Positions 9,289-18,112 of a DNA stretch of 64,000 bases are shown piece after piece. The notes under the pieces were generated by a model. It worked only from the letters and a program-made list of their open reading frames with translations, was not told where the DNA came from and did no database searches. Source of the DNA: Azohydromonas caseinilytica (GTDB taxonomy: Bacteria > Pseudomonadota > Gammaproteobacteria > Burkholderiales > Burkholderiaceae_C); contig NZ_JABBFW010000013.1 of NCBI RefSeq assembly GCF_012927045.1, positions 62,001-126,000 on the forward strand, in the 5' to 3' direction. Position 1 is the first letter of the stretch. Every line of letters begins with the position of its first letter. A program made the position numbers and the translations under genes.

Positions 9289-10632
9289 TTGAAATTTCTG
9301 ACTCTTTCCGACTTCCTGGGTGCCGTGAAGGCACGTGACCCGCACCAGCCCGAGTTCCTGCAAGCGGTCAAGGAAGTCCTGACGAGCCTGTGGCCGTTCA
9401 TCGAAAAGAACCCGCAGTACGCCAGCCAGGCCCTGCTGGAGCGGCTGGTGGAACCCGACCGGGTCATCCAGTTCCGGGTGTCGTGGGTCGATGACCGGGG
9501 CGAGGTGCAGGTCAATCGCGCCTGGCGCGTGCAGCACAGCAACGCCATCGGCCCGTACAAGGGCGGCATGCGCTTCCACCCGTCGGTGAACCTGTCGATC
9601 CTGAAGTTCCTGGGCTTCGAGCAGACCTTCAAGAACGCGCTGACCACGCTGCCCATGGGCGGCGGCAAGGGCGGCTCCGACTTCGATCCCAAGGGCAAGA
9701 GCGACGGCGAGGTGATGCGCTTCTGCCAGGCGCTGATGCTGGAGCTGTTCCGCCACGTCGGCCCCGACACCGACGTGCCCGCGGGCGACATCGGCGTGGG
9801 CGCGCGCGAGGTCGGCTTCATGGCCGGCATGAAGAAGCGCCTGAGCAACGACGCCTCGTGCGTGTTCACCGGCAAGGGCCTGTCCTTCGGCGGCAGCGCC
9901 ATGCGGCCGGAAGCCACCGGCTACGGCACGGTCTACTTCGCGCAGGAGATGCTGCGCCGCCAGCACCGCGACTTCGACGGCCTGCGCGTGTCCATCTCGG
10001 GCTCGGGCAACGTGGCGCAGTACGCGGCGGAGAAGGCGCTGGAGCTGGGCGCGCGCGTGATCACGCTGTCGGACTCCGAGGGCACGCTGGTGGTGCAGGA
10101 AGGCCTGCGCGCCGAGCAGCTCACCGAGGTGATGGAGTGGAAGAACGTGCAGCGCGGCCGGCTCTCCGCTTTCGCCGCCAAGCACGGCCTGCACTTCGAG
10201 GCGGGCCGCCGCCCCTGGCATGTGCCGGTGGACGTGGCGCTGCCCTGCGCCACGCAGAACGAGCTCGACGGCGCCGATGCGCAGCAGCTGGTGAAGAACG
10301 GCGTGGTGTGCGTGGCCGAGGGCGCCAACATGCCCTCCACGCTGGAGGCGGTGGACGTGTTCCTGGCCGCGGGCACGCTGTACGCACCGGGCAAGGCCAG
10401 CAATGCCGGCGGCGTGGCGACCTCGGGCCTGGAGATGACGCAGAACTCGCAGCGCCTGTCGTGGCTGCCGGCCGAGGTGGACGAGCGGCTGCACGCGATC
10501 ATGAAGGACATCCACGCCAACTGCGTGCGCCACGGCACCCGCGCCGACGGCTCGGTGAACTACGTGGACGGCGCCAACATCGCCGGCTTCGTCAAGGTCG
10601 CCGACGCCATGCTGGCGCAGGGCGTGGTCTGA
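9289..10632 (+). CDS. gdhA: NADP-specific glutamate dehydrogenase
   Basis: 447 residues from a TTG start at 9289, exactly the length of Escherichia coli GdhA, with GGAG 6 nt upstream; the open frame extends 18 codons further without homology. It catalyses reductive amination of 2-oxoglutarate with ammonium and NADPH. GGMRFHPSVN and the catalytic-Lys region LPMGGGKGGSDFDPKGKS are in place, with AGDIGVGAREVGFMAGM and the nucleotide fold SGSGNVAQYAAEKA. The hexameric 'small' GDH family is clear. Non-ATG start plus upstream palindromes suggests the level is controlled. A GC-rich hairpin follows the stop codon. Confidence 0.96.
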   Translation: MKFLTLSDFLGAVKARDPHQPEFLQAVKEVLTSLWPFIEKNPQYASQALLERLVEPDRVIQFRVSWVDDRGEVQVNRAWRVQHSNAIGPYKGGMRFHPSVNLSILKFLGFEQTFKNALTTLPMGGGKGGSDFDPKGKSDGEVMRFCQALMLELFRHVGPDTDVPAGDIGVGAREVGFMAGMKKRLSNDASCVFTGKGLSFGGSAMRPEATGYGTVYFAQEMLRRQHRDFDGLRVSISGSGNVAQYAAEKALELGARVITLSDSEGTLVVQEGLRAEQLTEVMEWKNVQRGRLSAFAAKHGLHFEAGRRPWHVPVDVALPCATQNELDGADAQQLVKNGVVCVAEGANMPSTLEAVDVFLAAGTLYAPGKASNAGGVATSGLEMTQNSQRLSWLPAEVDERLHAIMKDIHANCVRHGTRADGSVNYVDGANIAGFVKVADAMLAQGVV

Positions 10633-10640
10633 GGCACGGC

Positions 10641-10655
10641 GCCGGCGACGCCGGC
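10641..10655. terminator. GC-rich hairpin between convergent genes
   Basis: GCCGGC (10641-10646) and GCCGGC (10650-10655) around a GAC loop form a 6-bp stem, 8 bp after the gdhA stop and 20 bp from the convergent stop. No T-run follows on either strand, so this is at best a bidirectional Rho-independent-like element. Confidence 0.3.
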
Positions 10656-10674
10656 CCGGGCGCCCGATGAGCGC

Positions 10675-11805
10675 TCAGGAGCGTGCCGGGCCGGCGCGCC
10701 GGGCCTTCCAGCCCAGCACGCCCAGCCCGGCCAGCAGCAGCGCCCAGCCGCCGGGCTCCGGCACGGGCGTGGCAATGAAGCCCCGCGCGTTGGTGACGTC
10801 GCCCAGCCGGCCGATGCCCACGATCTGCCCGCGCTCGTTGATGTCCCAGGCGTCGATCAGCTCCCAGGTGGCGCCGGACGGGTCCGGCGCCATGAAGTCG
10901 TTGAGGTCCCGCGTGGTGCCGTCACGCCACACGATGGCATGGGCGCGGTCGCGGTTCGGACCGACGAACTTGAGGCCCACCACCGCCCCCTGGTCGTTGA
11001 AGGCGCGCGCGGTCAGTGCTCCCCGGATCGACCCCGACGGATTCAGCGGCCGGTAACGGCCGTCGTCGTAGATCACATACCCAGAGCGGATCTGCCCGTC
11101 GCTGCCCTGGATCGTGGCACTGGCCAGCAACTGGTTTTCATTGTTCAGGTCCACCACGGTAAAGGTGGTGGGCCGTTCCGAAACCCGGGGCAGGGGCGAA
11201 ACCGTCATGCCGTCGTAAAGGAAATAGCCGGCGCGCCGGCTCCAGCCCGCCATCACGCCGCGGTCATTGAGCGCCAGCACGGAAAAAGGCTCGTCCAGCG
11301 CATCGATTTTCAGCTCCCGGGACACCGTGCCGTCGTAGATGAAACTGCCGGCATCGTCGCGGCCGACCACGGTGCCGGCATTGTTGATATGCACGAAGGG
11401 CGGATTGCGGCTCCCGCCCGCGGCCCGGCCCACGTCGATGACGGCGCCGTCGCGGTACATCACCGTGCGGTAGAGCTTGGTGCGCCGGTCGTAGTACGTG
11501 CCGACGGCAACGCCCTGGTCGTTGACGTCTGTGGCGCTGTAGGCGTCGTACCAGTGGCCAGTCGCCCGCAGCGGGCGGATGCTGCCGTTCTCGTAGATGA
11601 AACTGCCCTGCCGGGTCGCGCCCGGGTCGTAGATCGAATTGCCGACCACGGTGCCGAGGTTGTTGACCGCCAGGGGCAGGATGCTCTCATTGACGCCGCC
11701 CTGGATCGTGCCCAGATCCTGGATGCGGTATTTGAGGGCCTGGGCCGGAAATACCCACAGGCTGGCGGCCAGCGCCAGGCAGAGAATCGGCCAACGGAAC
11801 CGCAT
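10675..11805 (-). CDS. PEP-CTERM-sorted HAF-repeat extracellular protein
   Basis: 376 residues from the ATG at 11805, which has AGGAG 8 nt upstream; the open frame begins 27 codons earlier without a site. A signal peptide (about 1-24, ending PAQA) is followed by repeated units such as LNDRGVMAGWSR and FNDQGAVVGLKF, the HAF repeat type, in about seven copies. The C-terminus is VPEPGG, a hydrophobic helix and a basic tail (WKARR), the PEP-CTERM exosortase signal. Such proteins are cleaved by EpsH/XrtA-type exosortase and exported with exopolysaccharide or biofilm matrix. It shares architecture with the protein at 51097-52182. The exact function is unknown. Confidence 0.9.
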   Translation of the reverse strand: MRFRWPILCLALAASLWVFPAQALKYRIQDLGTIQGGVNESILPLAVNNLGTVVGNSIYDPGATRQGSFIYENGSIRPLRATGHWYDAYSATDVNDQGVAVGTYYDRRTKLYRTVMYRDGAVIDVGRAAGGSRNPPFVHINNAGTVVGRDDAGSFIYDGTVSRELKIDALDEPFSVLALNDRGVMAGWSRRAGYFLYDGMTVSPLPRVSERPTTFTVVDLNNENQLLASATIQGSDGQIRSGYVIYDDGRYRPLNPSGSIRGALTARAFNDQGAVVGLKFVGPNRDRAHAIVWRDGTTRDLNDFMAPDPSGATWELIDAWDINERGQIVGIGRLGDVTNARGFIATPVPEPGGWALLLAGLGVLGWKARRAGPARS

Positions 11806-11975
11806 GGGCGTCTCCTCGCGAAGGACGCCAGTTTGCATTTCGAATATCAGATTTTCCAGCCCCCGATCGGGCTGGCATCGAAGCAAAATCTCAATACCTT
11901 TGTTTCAGCGGTGGGAAGGCATATTCAAGAAATGGAAAAAGAAAATATCCGCAAGTATCCCCGTTCCAGGCACTG

Positions 11976-12359
11976 CTATTCCACGATCAATGCCGGCTGC
12001 AGGGAGCGGATGCGCCGATCCTCGTAGTAGCCGCCGTACTCGGTGTAGCGCAGGAAGCCATGGCCGCAATGCCGGCAGCGCCAGACCTGGCTGCGGTTGG
12101 CCGGGAAGTAGGCCAGCGCGATGGGCGCATCGCCCGACCAGTAGTTCGTGCCCTGCGGGTGGTGCTCGGCCAGCGTGGGCTCCTCCTCCTCGCCGGCGCG
12201 CCACAGCGTGCCCACCGGCTCCAGCCCCGCGTCGCTCTCCGAGCCCGGGAAGGATTCCCAGCCCTTGAAGGCCAGCGGCGCGCAGCGCGCGCAGGCTTCG
12301 GGTTGCTCGCCGGCGATGCGCGCCACGTCGGCGGGGCTGAGCTTGGGCAGGTCGGTCAT
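11976..12359 (-). CDS. conserved hypothetical protein with two CxxC pairs
   Basis: 127 residues. CARC (23-26) and CRHC (95-98) could together bind one zinc ion. The C-terminal half is aromatic-rich (GHGFLRYTEYGGYYEDRRI), and a mid segment around TLAEHHPQGTNYWSG resembles uncharacterised small proteobacterial proteins. No known domain recognised. It is divergent from the HDAC-like gene across 188 bp, in which promoters for both should lie. On its left, 11806-11975 is noticeably AT-richer than its surroundings and precedes the PEP-CTERM gene; it contains CCAGCCC/GGGCTGG (11856-11875) without a T-run. Confidence 0.75.
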   Translation of the reverse strand: MTDLPKLSPADVARIAGEQPEACARCAPLAFKGWESFPGSESDAGLEPVGTLWRAGEEEEPTLAEHHPQGTNYWSGDAPIALAYFPANRSQVWRCRHCGHGFLRYTEYGGYYEDRRIRSLQPALIVE

Positions 12360-12547
12360 GGGCGGAATCCGGTGTCATGCGGGGGCGCGAGTATCGCCGC
12401 GGCAAGCGGCCTTCCCGCGCCGGCCGGGCGGCCGTTGCCGGGCCCGGCGGCTTGCGCCTTGTCAGGTGGATGCACACCTTCGCGGCGCAGACTGTGTGCG
12501 GTGCCAACAAATCACGGCCCCCAGAGGCTGTCATCCAGGAGACTTCG

Positions 12548-13474
12548 TTGCTCGCCGCCTACATCACCCACCCCGACTGCACACGCCACGAAATGGGACC
12601 CGGCCACCCCGAATGCCCGGAGCGCCTGGGAGCGATCCAGGACCAGCTGCTGATCAAGGGCCTGCTGGACTACATGCTGCCCTACGACGCGCCGCTGGCC
12701 ACCGACGAGCAGCTGTGCCGCGCGCACTCGGCGCTGCACGTGCGCGGGATCGTGGACAACGCACCCAGCGAGGGCTACCACCCCGTGGACCCCGACACCA
12801 GCATGAACCCGCACACGCTGCAGGCCGCGCGCCGCGCCGCGGGCGCGGCGGTGCAGGCCACGGACCTGGTGCTGGGCGGCAAGGTGTCGTCGGCGTTCTG
12901 CGCGGTGCGCCCGCCCGGCCACCATGCCGAGCACGACGCGGCGATGGGCTTCTGCTTCTTCAACAACGTGGCCGTGGGCATCCGCCATGCGCTGGACGTG
13001 CACGGCCTCCAGCGCGTGGCGCTCATCGACTTCGACGTGCACCACGGCAACGGCAGCGAAAACATCTTCAAGGACGACGACCGCGTGCTGATGTGCTCGA
13101 TCTACGAGCGCGGCCTCTACCCCTTTCCCGAGGAGACGGGCCACACCACCACGATGGTCAACGTCGGGCTGCCCACGCGCTCGGGCGGCAAGGAATTCCG
13201 CGAGGCCGTGACGCGGCACTGGATTCCCGCGCTCGACGAGTTCAAGCCCGAGCTCATCTACATCTCCGCCGGCTTCGACGCGCACCGCGAGGACGACATG
13301 GGCAACCTGGCCCTGGTCGAAGCCGACTACGAATGGGTGACGCAGCAACTCGTGGCCGTGGCCCAGCGCCACTGCCAGGGCCGCGTCATCTCATGCCTGG
13401 AGGGCGGCTACGTGCTCAGCCCCCTGGCGCGCAGCGCTACCGCGCACGTGAAGGTGCTCATCGGCGCCGACTGA
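12548..13474 (+). CDS. histone deacetylase-family protein (acetyl-lysine/acetylpolyamine deacetylase)
   Basis: 308 residues from a TTG start at 12548, chosen because AGGAGA lies 6 nt upstream and the family begins right there (MLAAYITHPDCTRHEMGPGH); longer starts add only low-complexity sequence. It is a zinc amidohydrolase of the arginase/deacetylase fold. RPPGHHA holds the paired catalytic histidines, DFDVHHGNG the zinc Asp and His, AGFDAHRED the second zinc Asp, and GGYV the late Gly-Gly-Tyr loop. The next gene encodes a Pat-type lysine acetyltransferase 49 bp downstream, so this enzyme may remove what that one adds. Substrate is inferred, not shown. Confidence 0.92.
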   Translation: MLAAYITHPDCTRHEMGPGHPECPERLGAIQDQLLIKGLLDYMLPYDAPLATDEQLCRAHSALHVRGIVDNAPSEGYHPVDPDTSMNPHTLQAARRAAGAAVQATDLVLGGKVSSAFCAVRPPGHHAEHDAAMGFCFFNNVAVGIRHALDVHGLQRVALIDFDVHHGNGSENIFKDDDRVLMCSIYERGLYPFPEETGHTTTMVNVGLPTRSGGKEFREAVTRHWIPALDEFKPELIYISAGFDAHREDDMGNLALVEADYEWVTQQLVAVAQRHCQGRVISCLEGGYVLSPLARSATAHVKVLIGAD

Positions 13475-13523
13475 CCCGACCCGCGCCGGGCTTCGCCGTA
13501 CCCCCGCCCGGCCCCACAGCCTC

Positions 13524-16217
13524 ATGGACAAGCACTATCTCACCCCGCTCTTCGCCCCGCGCTCGATCATCGCCTTCGTCGGCGACCCCGAGGCCCCCGA
13601 CACTTGGACCGAGCATGGCCGCGCGCTGCACGCGGCCCTGAGCGCGCAGCCCTTCAAGGGCGAGCTGAAGTACCTGGACATCCACGGCAGCGCCACGCTG
13701 TCGGACCTGGCACAGGTGCGCGCCGACCTGGCCGTCATCGCCCTGCCCGCGGCCGACGCCGCCGCGGCGCTGGAGGTGGCCGGGCGCATGCGCTGCCGCG
13801 CGGCGCTGGTGCTGTCCAACGGCATCGACGCCGCCACGGCCTCGGAGCTGCGCCGCATCGCGCGGCGCGACGGCGTGCGGCTGATGGGCCCGAACGCGCT
13901 GGGCTTCCAGCGCCCGCTGCAGCAGCTCAACGCCAGCGCCATCGGCGCGCTGGCGCGCCCGGGCTCGCTGGCGCTGGTGTCGCAGTCGGGCTCGCTGACC
14001 ACCTCGATGCTGGACTGGGCCGACCGCAACGGCGTGGGCTTCTCCACCGTGGTGTCGCTGGGCCCGCACACCGCGCTGGGCATCGCCGAGGTGCTGGACT
14101 TCCTGGCCAACGACGCGCAGACGCACAGCATCGTGGTGTACCTGGAAGGCGTCACCGACGCGCGCCGCTTCATGAGCGCGCTGCGCACCGCGGCCAACGC
14201 CAAGCCGGTGGTGGTGCTCAAGTCTGGGCGCAAGCCCGCGGGCAGCGAGGCGGCGCAGACGCACAGCAGCACCATCGTGGGCAGCGACGCCGTGTTCGAC
14301 GCCGCGCTGCGCCGCGCCGGTGCGGTGCGCGTGCGCTCCTTCGTAGAGCTGTTCTCCGCGGCCAAGTGCCTGGCCTCGCGCTACCGCCCGGTGGGCAAGC
14401 GGCTGGCCATCGTCACCAACGGCGGCGGGCCCGGCGTGCTGGCGGCGGACTGGATCAGCGAGATCGGGCTGGAGCTGGGGCGGCTGTCCACGGCCGCGCG
14501 CGCGGCGCTGGCGCCGCAGCTGCAGCCGCAGGCCTCGCTGAGCGACCTCATCGACCTGGGCGAGACGGCGGGCCCGGCGCACTTCCAGGCCGCGCTGCAG
14601 GCCGCGGACAAGGAGCGCGAGATCGACGGCGTGCTGGTCATCTTCTCGCCCAAGGCCGGTACCAGTCCCGAGGAGGTGGCCAAGGTGCTGGTGGAGCACA
14701 AGCGCCACATGGCCAAGCCGCTGCTGGCGTGCTGGATGGGCGAGGCCTCGGTGATCGGCGCGCGCGCGCTGCTGGGCGAGGCCTCGATCCCGAGCTTCCG
14801 CACGCCCGAGGCGGCGGTGGGCGCCTTCGGCAACATCGCCAGCTTCTACCAGAACCAGATGCTGCTGCAGCAGACGCCGGCGCCGCTGTCGTCCCTCGCC
14901 AAGCCCGACATCGAAGGGGCGCGGCTGGTGATCGAGAGCGTGCTGGCCGAGCGGCGCAAGGTGCTCACGGAGATGGAAAGCAAGACGCTGCTGTCGGCCT
15001 TCCACATTGGCGTGACCGAGACGGTGCTGGCCCGCAGCGCGCACGAGGCCATGATGATCGCCACGCAGATGGGCTTCCCGGTGGCGCTCAAGATCGACTC
15101 GCCCGACATCACGCACAAGTCGGACGTGCACGGCGTGGCGCTGAACATCATGACCGCCACCGCCGCGCGCGACACCTACAACGACATGGTTGAGCGCGTG
15201 AAGCGGCTGCAGCCCGATGCGCGCATCAACGGCGTGACGGTGCAGAAGATGGCGCGCGCGCGGCGCGGGCGCGAGATCCACGTGGGCCTGCTCACCGAGG
15301 AGCCCTTCGGCCGCGTCGTCGTCTTCGGCGGCGGCGGCACGATGATCGAGCTGATCAACGACCGCGCCATGGAGCTGCCCCCGCTCAACCGCTTCCTGGC
15401 GCGCCGGCTCATCGAGCGCTCGCGCGTGGCCGAAACGCTGGGCGAGTGGCATGGCGCCGAGGCCGTGGACTTTGACGCGCTGGAGCAGGTGCTGCTGCGC
15501 GTGTCGGAGATGGTGTGCGCGCTGCCGCAGCTGCGCGAGATGGACATCAACCCGATCATCGTGGACGCCAGCGGCGCGGTGGCGGTGGATGCGCGCATCG
15601 TCATCGACAACGCGCCCGCGCCGGCCAGCGGCGGGCGCGGCAACTCCTACCCGCACCTGTGCATCTCGCCCTACCCGGCGCGCTACGAGCAGGTCTGGCC
15701 GCTGCGCGGCGGCGGCGAGTACCTGGTGCGCCCGATCCGCCCGGACGACGCCCAGAAGCTGCAGGACCTGATGCACAGCCTTTCGGCCGAGAGCCGGTAT
15801 TTCCGCTTCGTGTCGTCGATCACGGAGTTGCCGCCCTCGATGCTGGCGCGGCTGACCATGATCGACTACGACCGCGAAATGGCGCTGGTGGCGGTGGTCA
15901 AACAGCGCAGCGCCAATACCGACGGCGATCTGGTGGAAACCGAGCGCGTGATCGGCGTGTCGCGCTACATCACGAATCCGGACCAGTCGAGCTGCGAGTT
16001 CTCGCTGCTGGTGGCCGACGATTTCGCCGGCAAGGGCATCGGCTCGCGGCTGATGGAAAGCATCATGGAAGTCGCGCGCGACAAGGGCCTGGCCGAAATC
16101 GACGGCCTGGTGCTGGCCAACAATCCCAACATGCTGAAACTCATGCGCAGCCTGGGATTCACCGTGAAATCCTTCGAGGAAGATCCCGATTTCAAGCTGG
16201 TGACGCACGTGTTGTGA
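13524..16217 (+). CDS. Pat/YfiQ-type protein lysine acetyltransferase (NDP-forming acyl-CoA synthetase fused to GNAT)
   Basis: 897 residues, the size of E. coli PatZ/YfiQ and Salmonella Pat. Order: CoA-binding Rossmann domain (about 10-130), succinyl-CoA-ligase-like domains (about 150-460), ATP-grasp (about 490-700, with HKSDVHGVALN and FGGGGTMIEL), then a GNAT domain (about 735-897) with the acetyl-CoA loop DDFAGKGIGSRLM. The family acetylates lysines of enzymes such as acetyl-CoA synthetase, coupling metabolism to CoA-ester levels. It follows the HDAC-like gene by 49 bp on the same strand, probably one transcript. A T-run hairpin at 16273-16304 ends it. Whether the synthetase half is active is not clear. 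Confidence 0.93.
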   Translation: MDKHYLTPLFAPRSIIAFVGDPEAPDTWTEHGRALHAALSAQPFKGELKYLDIHGSATLSDLAQVRADLAVIALPAADAAAALEVAGRMRCRAALVLSNGIDAATASELRRIARRDGVRLMGPNALGFQRPLQQLNASAIGALARPGSLALVSQSGSLTTSMLDWADRNGVGFSTVVSLGPHTALGIAEVLDFLANDAQTHSIVVYLEGVTDARRFMSALRTAANAKPVVVLKSGRKPAGSEAAQTHSSTIVGSDAVFDAALRRAGAVRVRSFVELFSAAKCLASRYRPVGKRLAIVTNGGGPGVLAADWISEIGLELGRLSTAARAALAPQLQPQASLSDLIDLGETAGPAHFQAALQAADKEREIDGVLVIFSPKAGTSPEEVAKVLVEHKRHMAKPLLACWMGEASVIGARALLGEASIPSFRTPEAAVGAFGNIASFYQNQMLLQQTPAPLSSLAKPDIEGARLVIESVLAERRKVLTEMESKTLLSAFHIGVTETVLARSAHEAMMIATQMGFPVALKIDSPDITHKSDVHGVALNIMTATAARDTYNDMVERVKRLQPDARINGVTVQKMARARRGREIHVGLLTEEPFGRVVVFGGGGTMIELINDRAMELPPLNRFLARRLIERSRVAETLGEWHGAEAVDFDALEQVLLRVSEMVCALPQLREMDINPIIVDASGAVAVDARIVIDNAPAPASGGRGNSYPHLCISPYPARYEQVWPLRGGGEYLVRPIRPDDAQKLQDLMHSLSAESRYFRFVSSITELPPSMLARLTMIDYDREMALVAVVKQRSANTDGDLVETERVIGVSRYITNPDQSSCEFSLLVADDFAGKGIGSRLMESIMEVARDKGLAEIDGLVLANNPNMLKLMRSLGFTVKSFEEDPDFKLVTHVL

Positions 16218-16272
16218 CGCCGACCGGGGCCGGTTTCACAGCCGGCCACCGCCGCGGCAATATCCCCACGCC

Positions 16273-16304
16273 AACCCGGTCTCATTGCCGAGCCCGGGTT
16301 TTTT
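16273..16304 (+). terminator. intrinsic terminator of the pat-type gene
   Basis: AACCCGG (16273-16279) pairs with CCGGGTT (16294-16300) across a 14-nt loop, and the run TTTTTT (16299-16304) follows. It starts 55 bp after the stop codon. It overlaps the last codons of the convergent PEP-CTERM gene, so the coding sequence there is constrained by both uses. Confidence 0.6.
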
Positions 16305-16926
16305 CATGGCGATGCCGTGCCGCACCGAGCCATACCAACCCCAAAATCCCCGTCCACACCGCACCCGGCTCCGGAACCTGGGCCACGGTGCCGTGAATAC
16401 GGTAAGCGAAGGAATAGACCTCCGGCACCAGTTGGATGGCGTTGCCCTGCAACTGCAATTGGCCTGCGGGCGATTGCACGCCCTGGTCGAAGGTGGACCA
16501 ACCAATATCCTCGTCCCGGCCGGACACCCCGAACCAGTAAACGCCCGCATTCAGCAAAATGCCCTGGAACGACACGTGGGACATTCGCTGGGGTTCCGGC
16601 CCCTGCAGTGGAGTGGCCCGGTCGATGGCGTCGTCGAATTCATAAATATTGTTCTGCGCCGCGCTGTTGCCGGCGTTCTCACGGATTTTCACCACCACCG
16701 GGGTGCCCACTTCTCCACCGGGCGGTAGCAGGAAAATATCGAAGCCCGTGATCCGGGTATCTCGCGACAGCTCGAACCGGAGCAGGAAATTCTGGGCATC
16801 GGCCATGTTCTGCCAGGCACCGTAATAAGGCCCGGCCGGTGAGCGATCCACGACGACCGCCGCGCCGCTGGGCATCGTCATCGAAGCCGTGGCAACCAGG
16901 GTCAGGGCGAAGAGAGCGCGTCGCAT
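16282..16926 (-). CDS. PEP-CTERM sorting domain protein
   Basis: 214 residues from the ATG at 16926, with GGAG 9 nt upstream. Signal peptide about 1-22 (MRRALFALTLVATASMTMPSG). The middle is a beta-rich domain of unknown role (FDIFLLPPGGEVGTPVVVKI, GVYWFGVSGRDEDIGW). The C-terminus is VPEPGAVWTGILGLVWLGA then a basic tail, the exosortase sorting signal. Its lower GC third positions differ slightly from neighbours. It is predicted to be processed by an exosortase and released with surface polysaccharide; no exosortase or EPS gene is in this window. Its 3' end carries the terminator of the convergent gene. Confidence 0.85.
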   Translation of the reverse strand: MRRALFALTLVATASMTMPSGAAVVVDRSPAGPYYGAWQNMADAQNFLLRFELSRDTRITGFDIFLLPPGGEVGTPVVVKIRENAGNSAAQNNIYEFDDAIDRATPLQGPEPQRMSHVSFQGILLNAGVYWFGVSGRDEDIGWSTFDQGVQSPAGQLQLQGNAIQLVPEVYSFAYRIHGTVAQVPEPGAVWTGILGLVWLGAARHRHEKTRARQ

Positions 16927-17150
16927 GGCAAGGCTCCTGCGTGCAGGCAAGGGTGTCCAATCTCGCACCGGGCACCCGGGTCGCCTGTGTGGAGGCTGCT
17001 ACTTCTGCGACAGAGTGCCGCGCCAGCCCCGGCGGATGCCTCTTTTCCGGCCAAATCCTCCTCCCGACCAAGGTCCATTGCCCGATCCCGCGGCCTGCGC
17101 CACGCTGCGCTTCTCGTCGCCGCATCACCGGCCGTCCCGGCCCCACCGCC

Positions 17151-17984
17151 ATGGCTCACCCTGTGCTGACCCGCCTTGCCCTCACCATCGCCTTCCCCGC
17201 CCTGCTCGCCGCCTGCGCCACCAGCACCGCCCCCGGCGCCGTGGGCATCCAGCGCCAGCAGCTGCTGGTGGTCCCGGCCGAAACCGTCAATGCCGAAGCG
17301 GCGCAGGGCTTCAGGCAGCTCTCCTCCGCCGCGAGCGGCAAGGGCAAGCTCAACAACGACCCGGTGCTGACCCGCCGCGTGCGCGACATCGGCTTCCGGC
17401 TTATCAAGGAAGCGCCCGTGTTCCGGCCCGACGCCGCGCAGTGGGCCTGGGAGATCAACGTCTTCGACTCGGACGAGGTCAATGCCTTCTGCGCCCCGGG
17501 CGGCAAGATCGGCGTCTTCACCGGGCTGGTGCGCAAGCTGCAGCTCACGGATGACGAGCTGGCCGCGGTGATGGGCCACGAGATCGCCCATGCGCTGCGC
17601 GAGCACTCGCGCGAGCAGCTGTCGCAGCAGACGCTCTCCGGCGCCGTGGTCCAGGGCATCGCCGCCACGGCCGGCGAGAACGCCGGCGTCGCCGGGGCGC
17701 TGGCCGGGGCCGGGGCCCAGCTGTTCCTGCACCTGCCCTTCTCGCGCGACATGGAGCTCGAAGCCGACGTGATGGGCCTGGAGCTGATGGCCCGCGCCGG
17801 CTACGACCCGCGCCAGGCGCCGCAGGTCTGGCGCAAGATGCAGCGCCTCTCCGGCGGGCAGGAGCCGGTGCAGTTCTTCAGCACCCACCCCAATTCGGCC
17901 AACCGAATCCGGCAGCTCGAAGCCAACGTGCCCAAGGTGCTGCCGCTGTACGAGGCGCGCGCGGCCGGGACGAGGCGGCGCTGA
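17151..17984 (+). CDS. M48 family metalloprotease, lipoprotein (LoiP/YggG-like)
   Basis: 277 residues from the ATG at 17151. A lipoprotein signal ends in LLAAC with the lipidated Cys at 22, so the protein is expected on the inner leaflet of the outer membrane or in the periplasm. The zinc protease motif is HEIAH within MGHEIAHALREH, and the third zinc ligand is Glu in MELEADVMGLELMARAGYDP. The STHPNSANRIRQLE segment is typical of this family. Homologues degrade misfolded outer-membrane proteins and often work beside BepA. The 224 bp upstream (16927-17150) hold no gene. Stand-alone transcription is likely. Confidence 0.92.
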   Translation: MAHPVLTRLALTIAFPALLAACATSTAPGAVGIQRQQLLVVPAETVNAEAAQGFRQLSSAASGKGKLNNDPVLTRRVRDIGFRLIKEAPVFRPDAAQWAWEINVFDSDEVNAFCAPGGKIGVFTGLVRKLQLTDDELAAVMGHEIAHALREHSREQLSQQTLSGAVVQGIAATAGENAGVAGALAGAGAQLFLHLPFSRDMELEADVMGLELMARAGYDPRQAPQVWRKMQRLSGGQEPVQFFSTHPNSANRIRQLEANVPKVLPLYEARAAGTRRR

Positions 17985-18112
17985 CGGCCTGGCACGCCAG
18001 CGTCGTGCTCCCCGGAGGGCTTCCCTTCGTTGCCGGCGCATCGGGCCCGCGCGGCAGGCCGGTGCGGCGATGCCACACTGGCCGCCCCGTCATCACAACG
18101 CAAGGAGGCCCC

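Noticed and set aside
11856..11875. CCAGCCC/GGGCTGG hairpin as terminator of the gene ending at 11976
   Set aside because: On the minus strand the stem is followed by A residues, not T, and it lies about 100 bp away.
13458..16208. Minus-strand open frame of over 900 codons opposite the pat-type gene
   Set aside because: Same shadow pattern; the plus strand carries clear CoA-binding, ATP-grasp and GNAT motifs.
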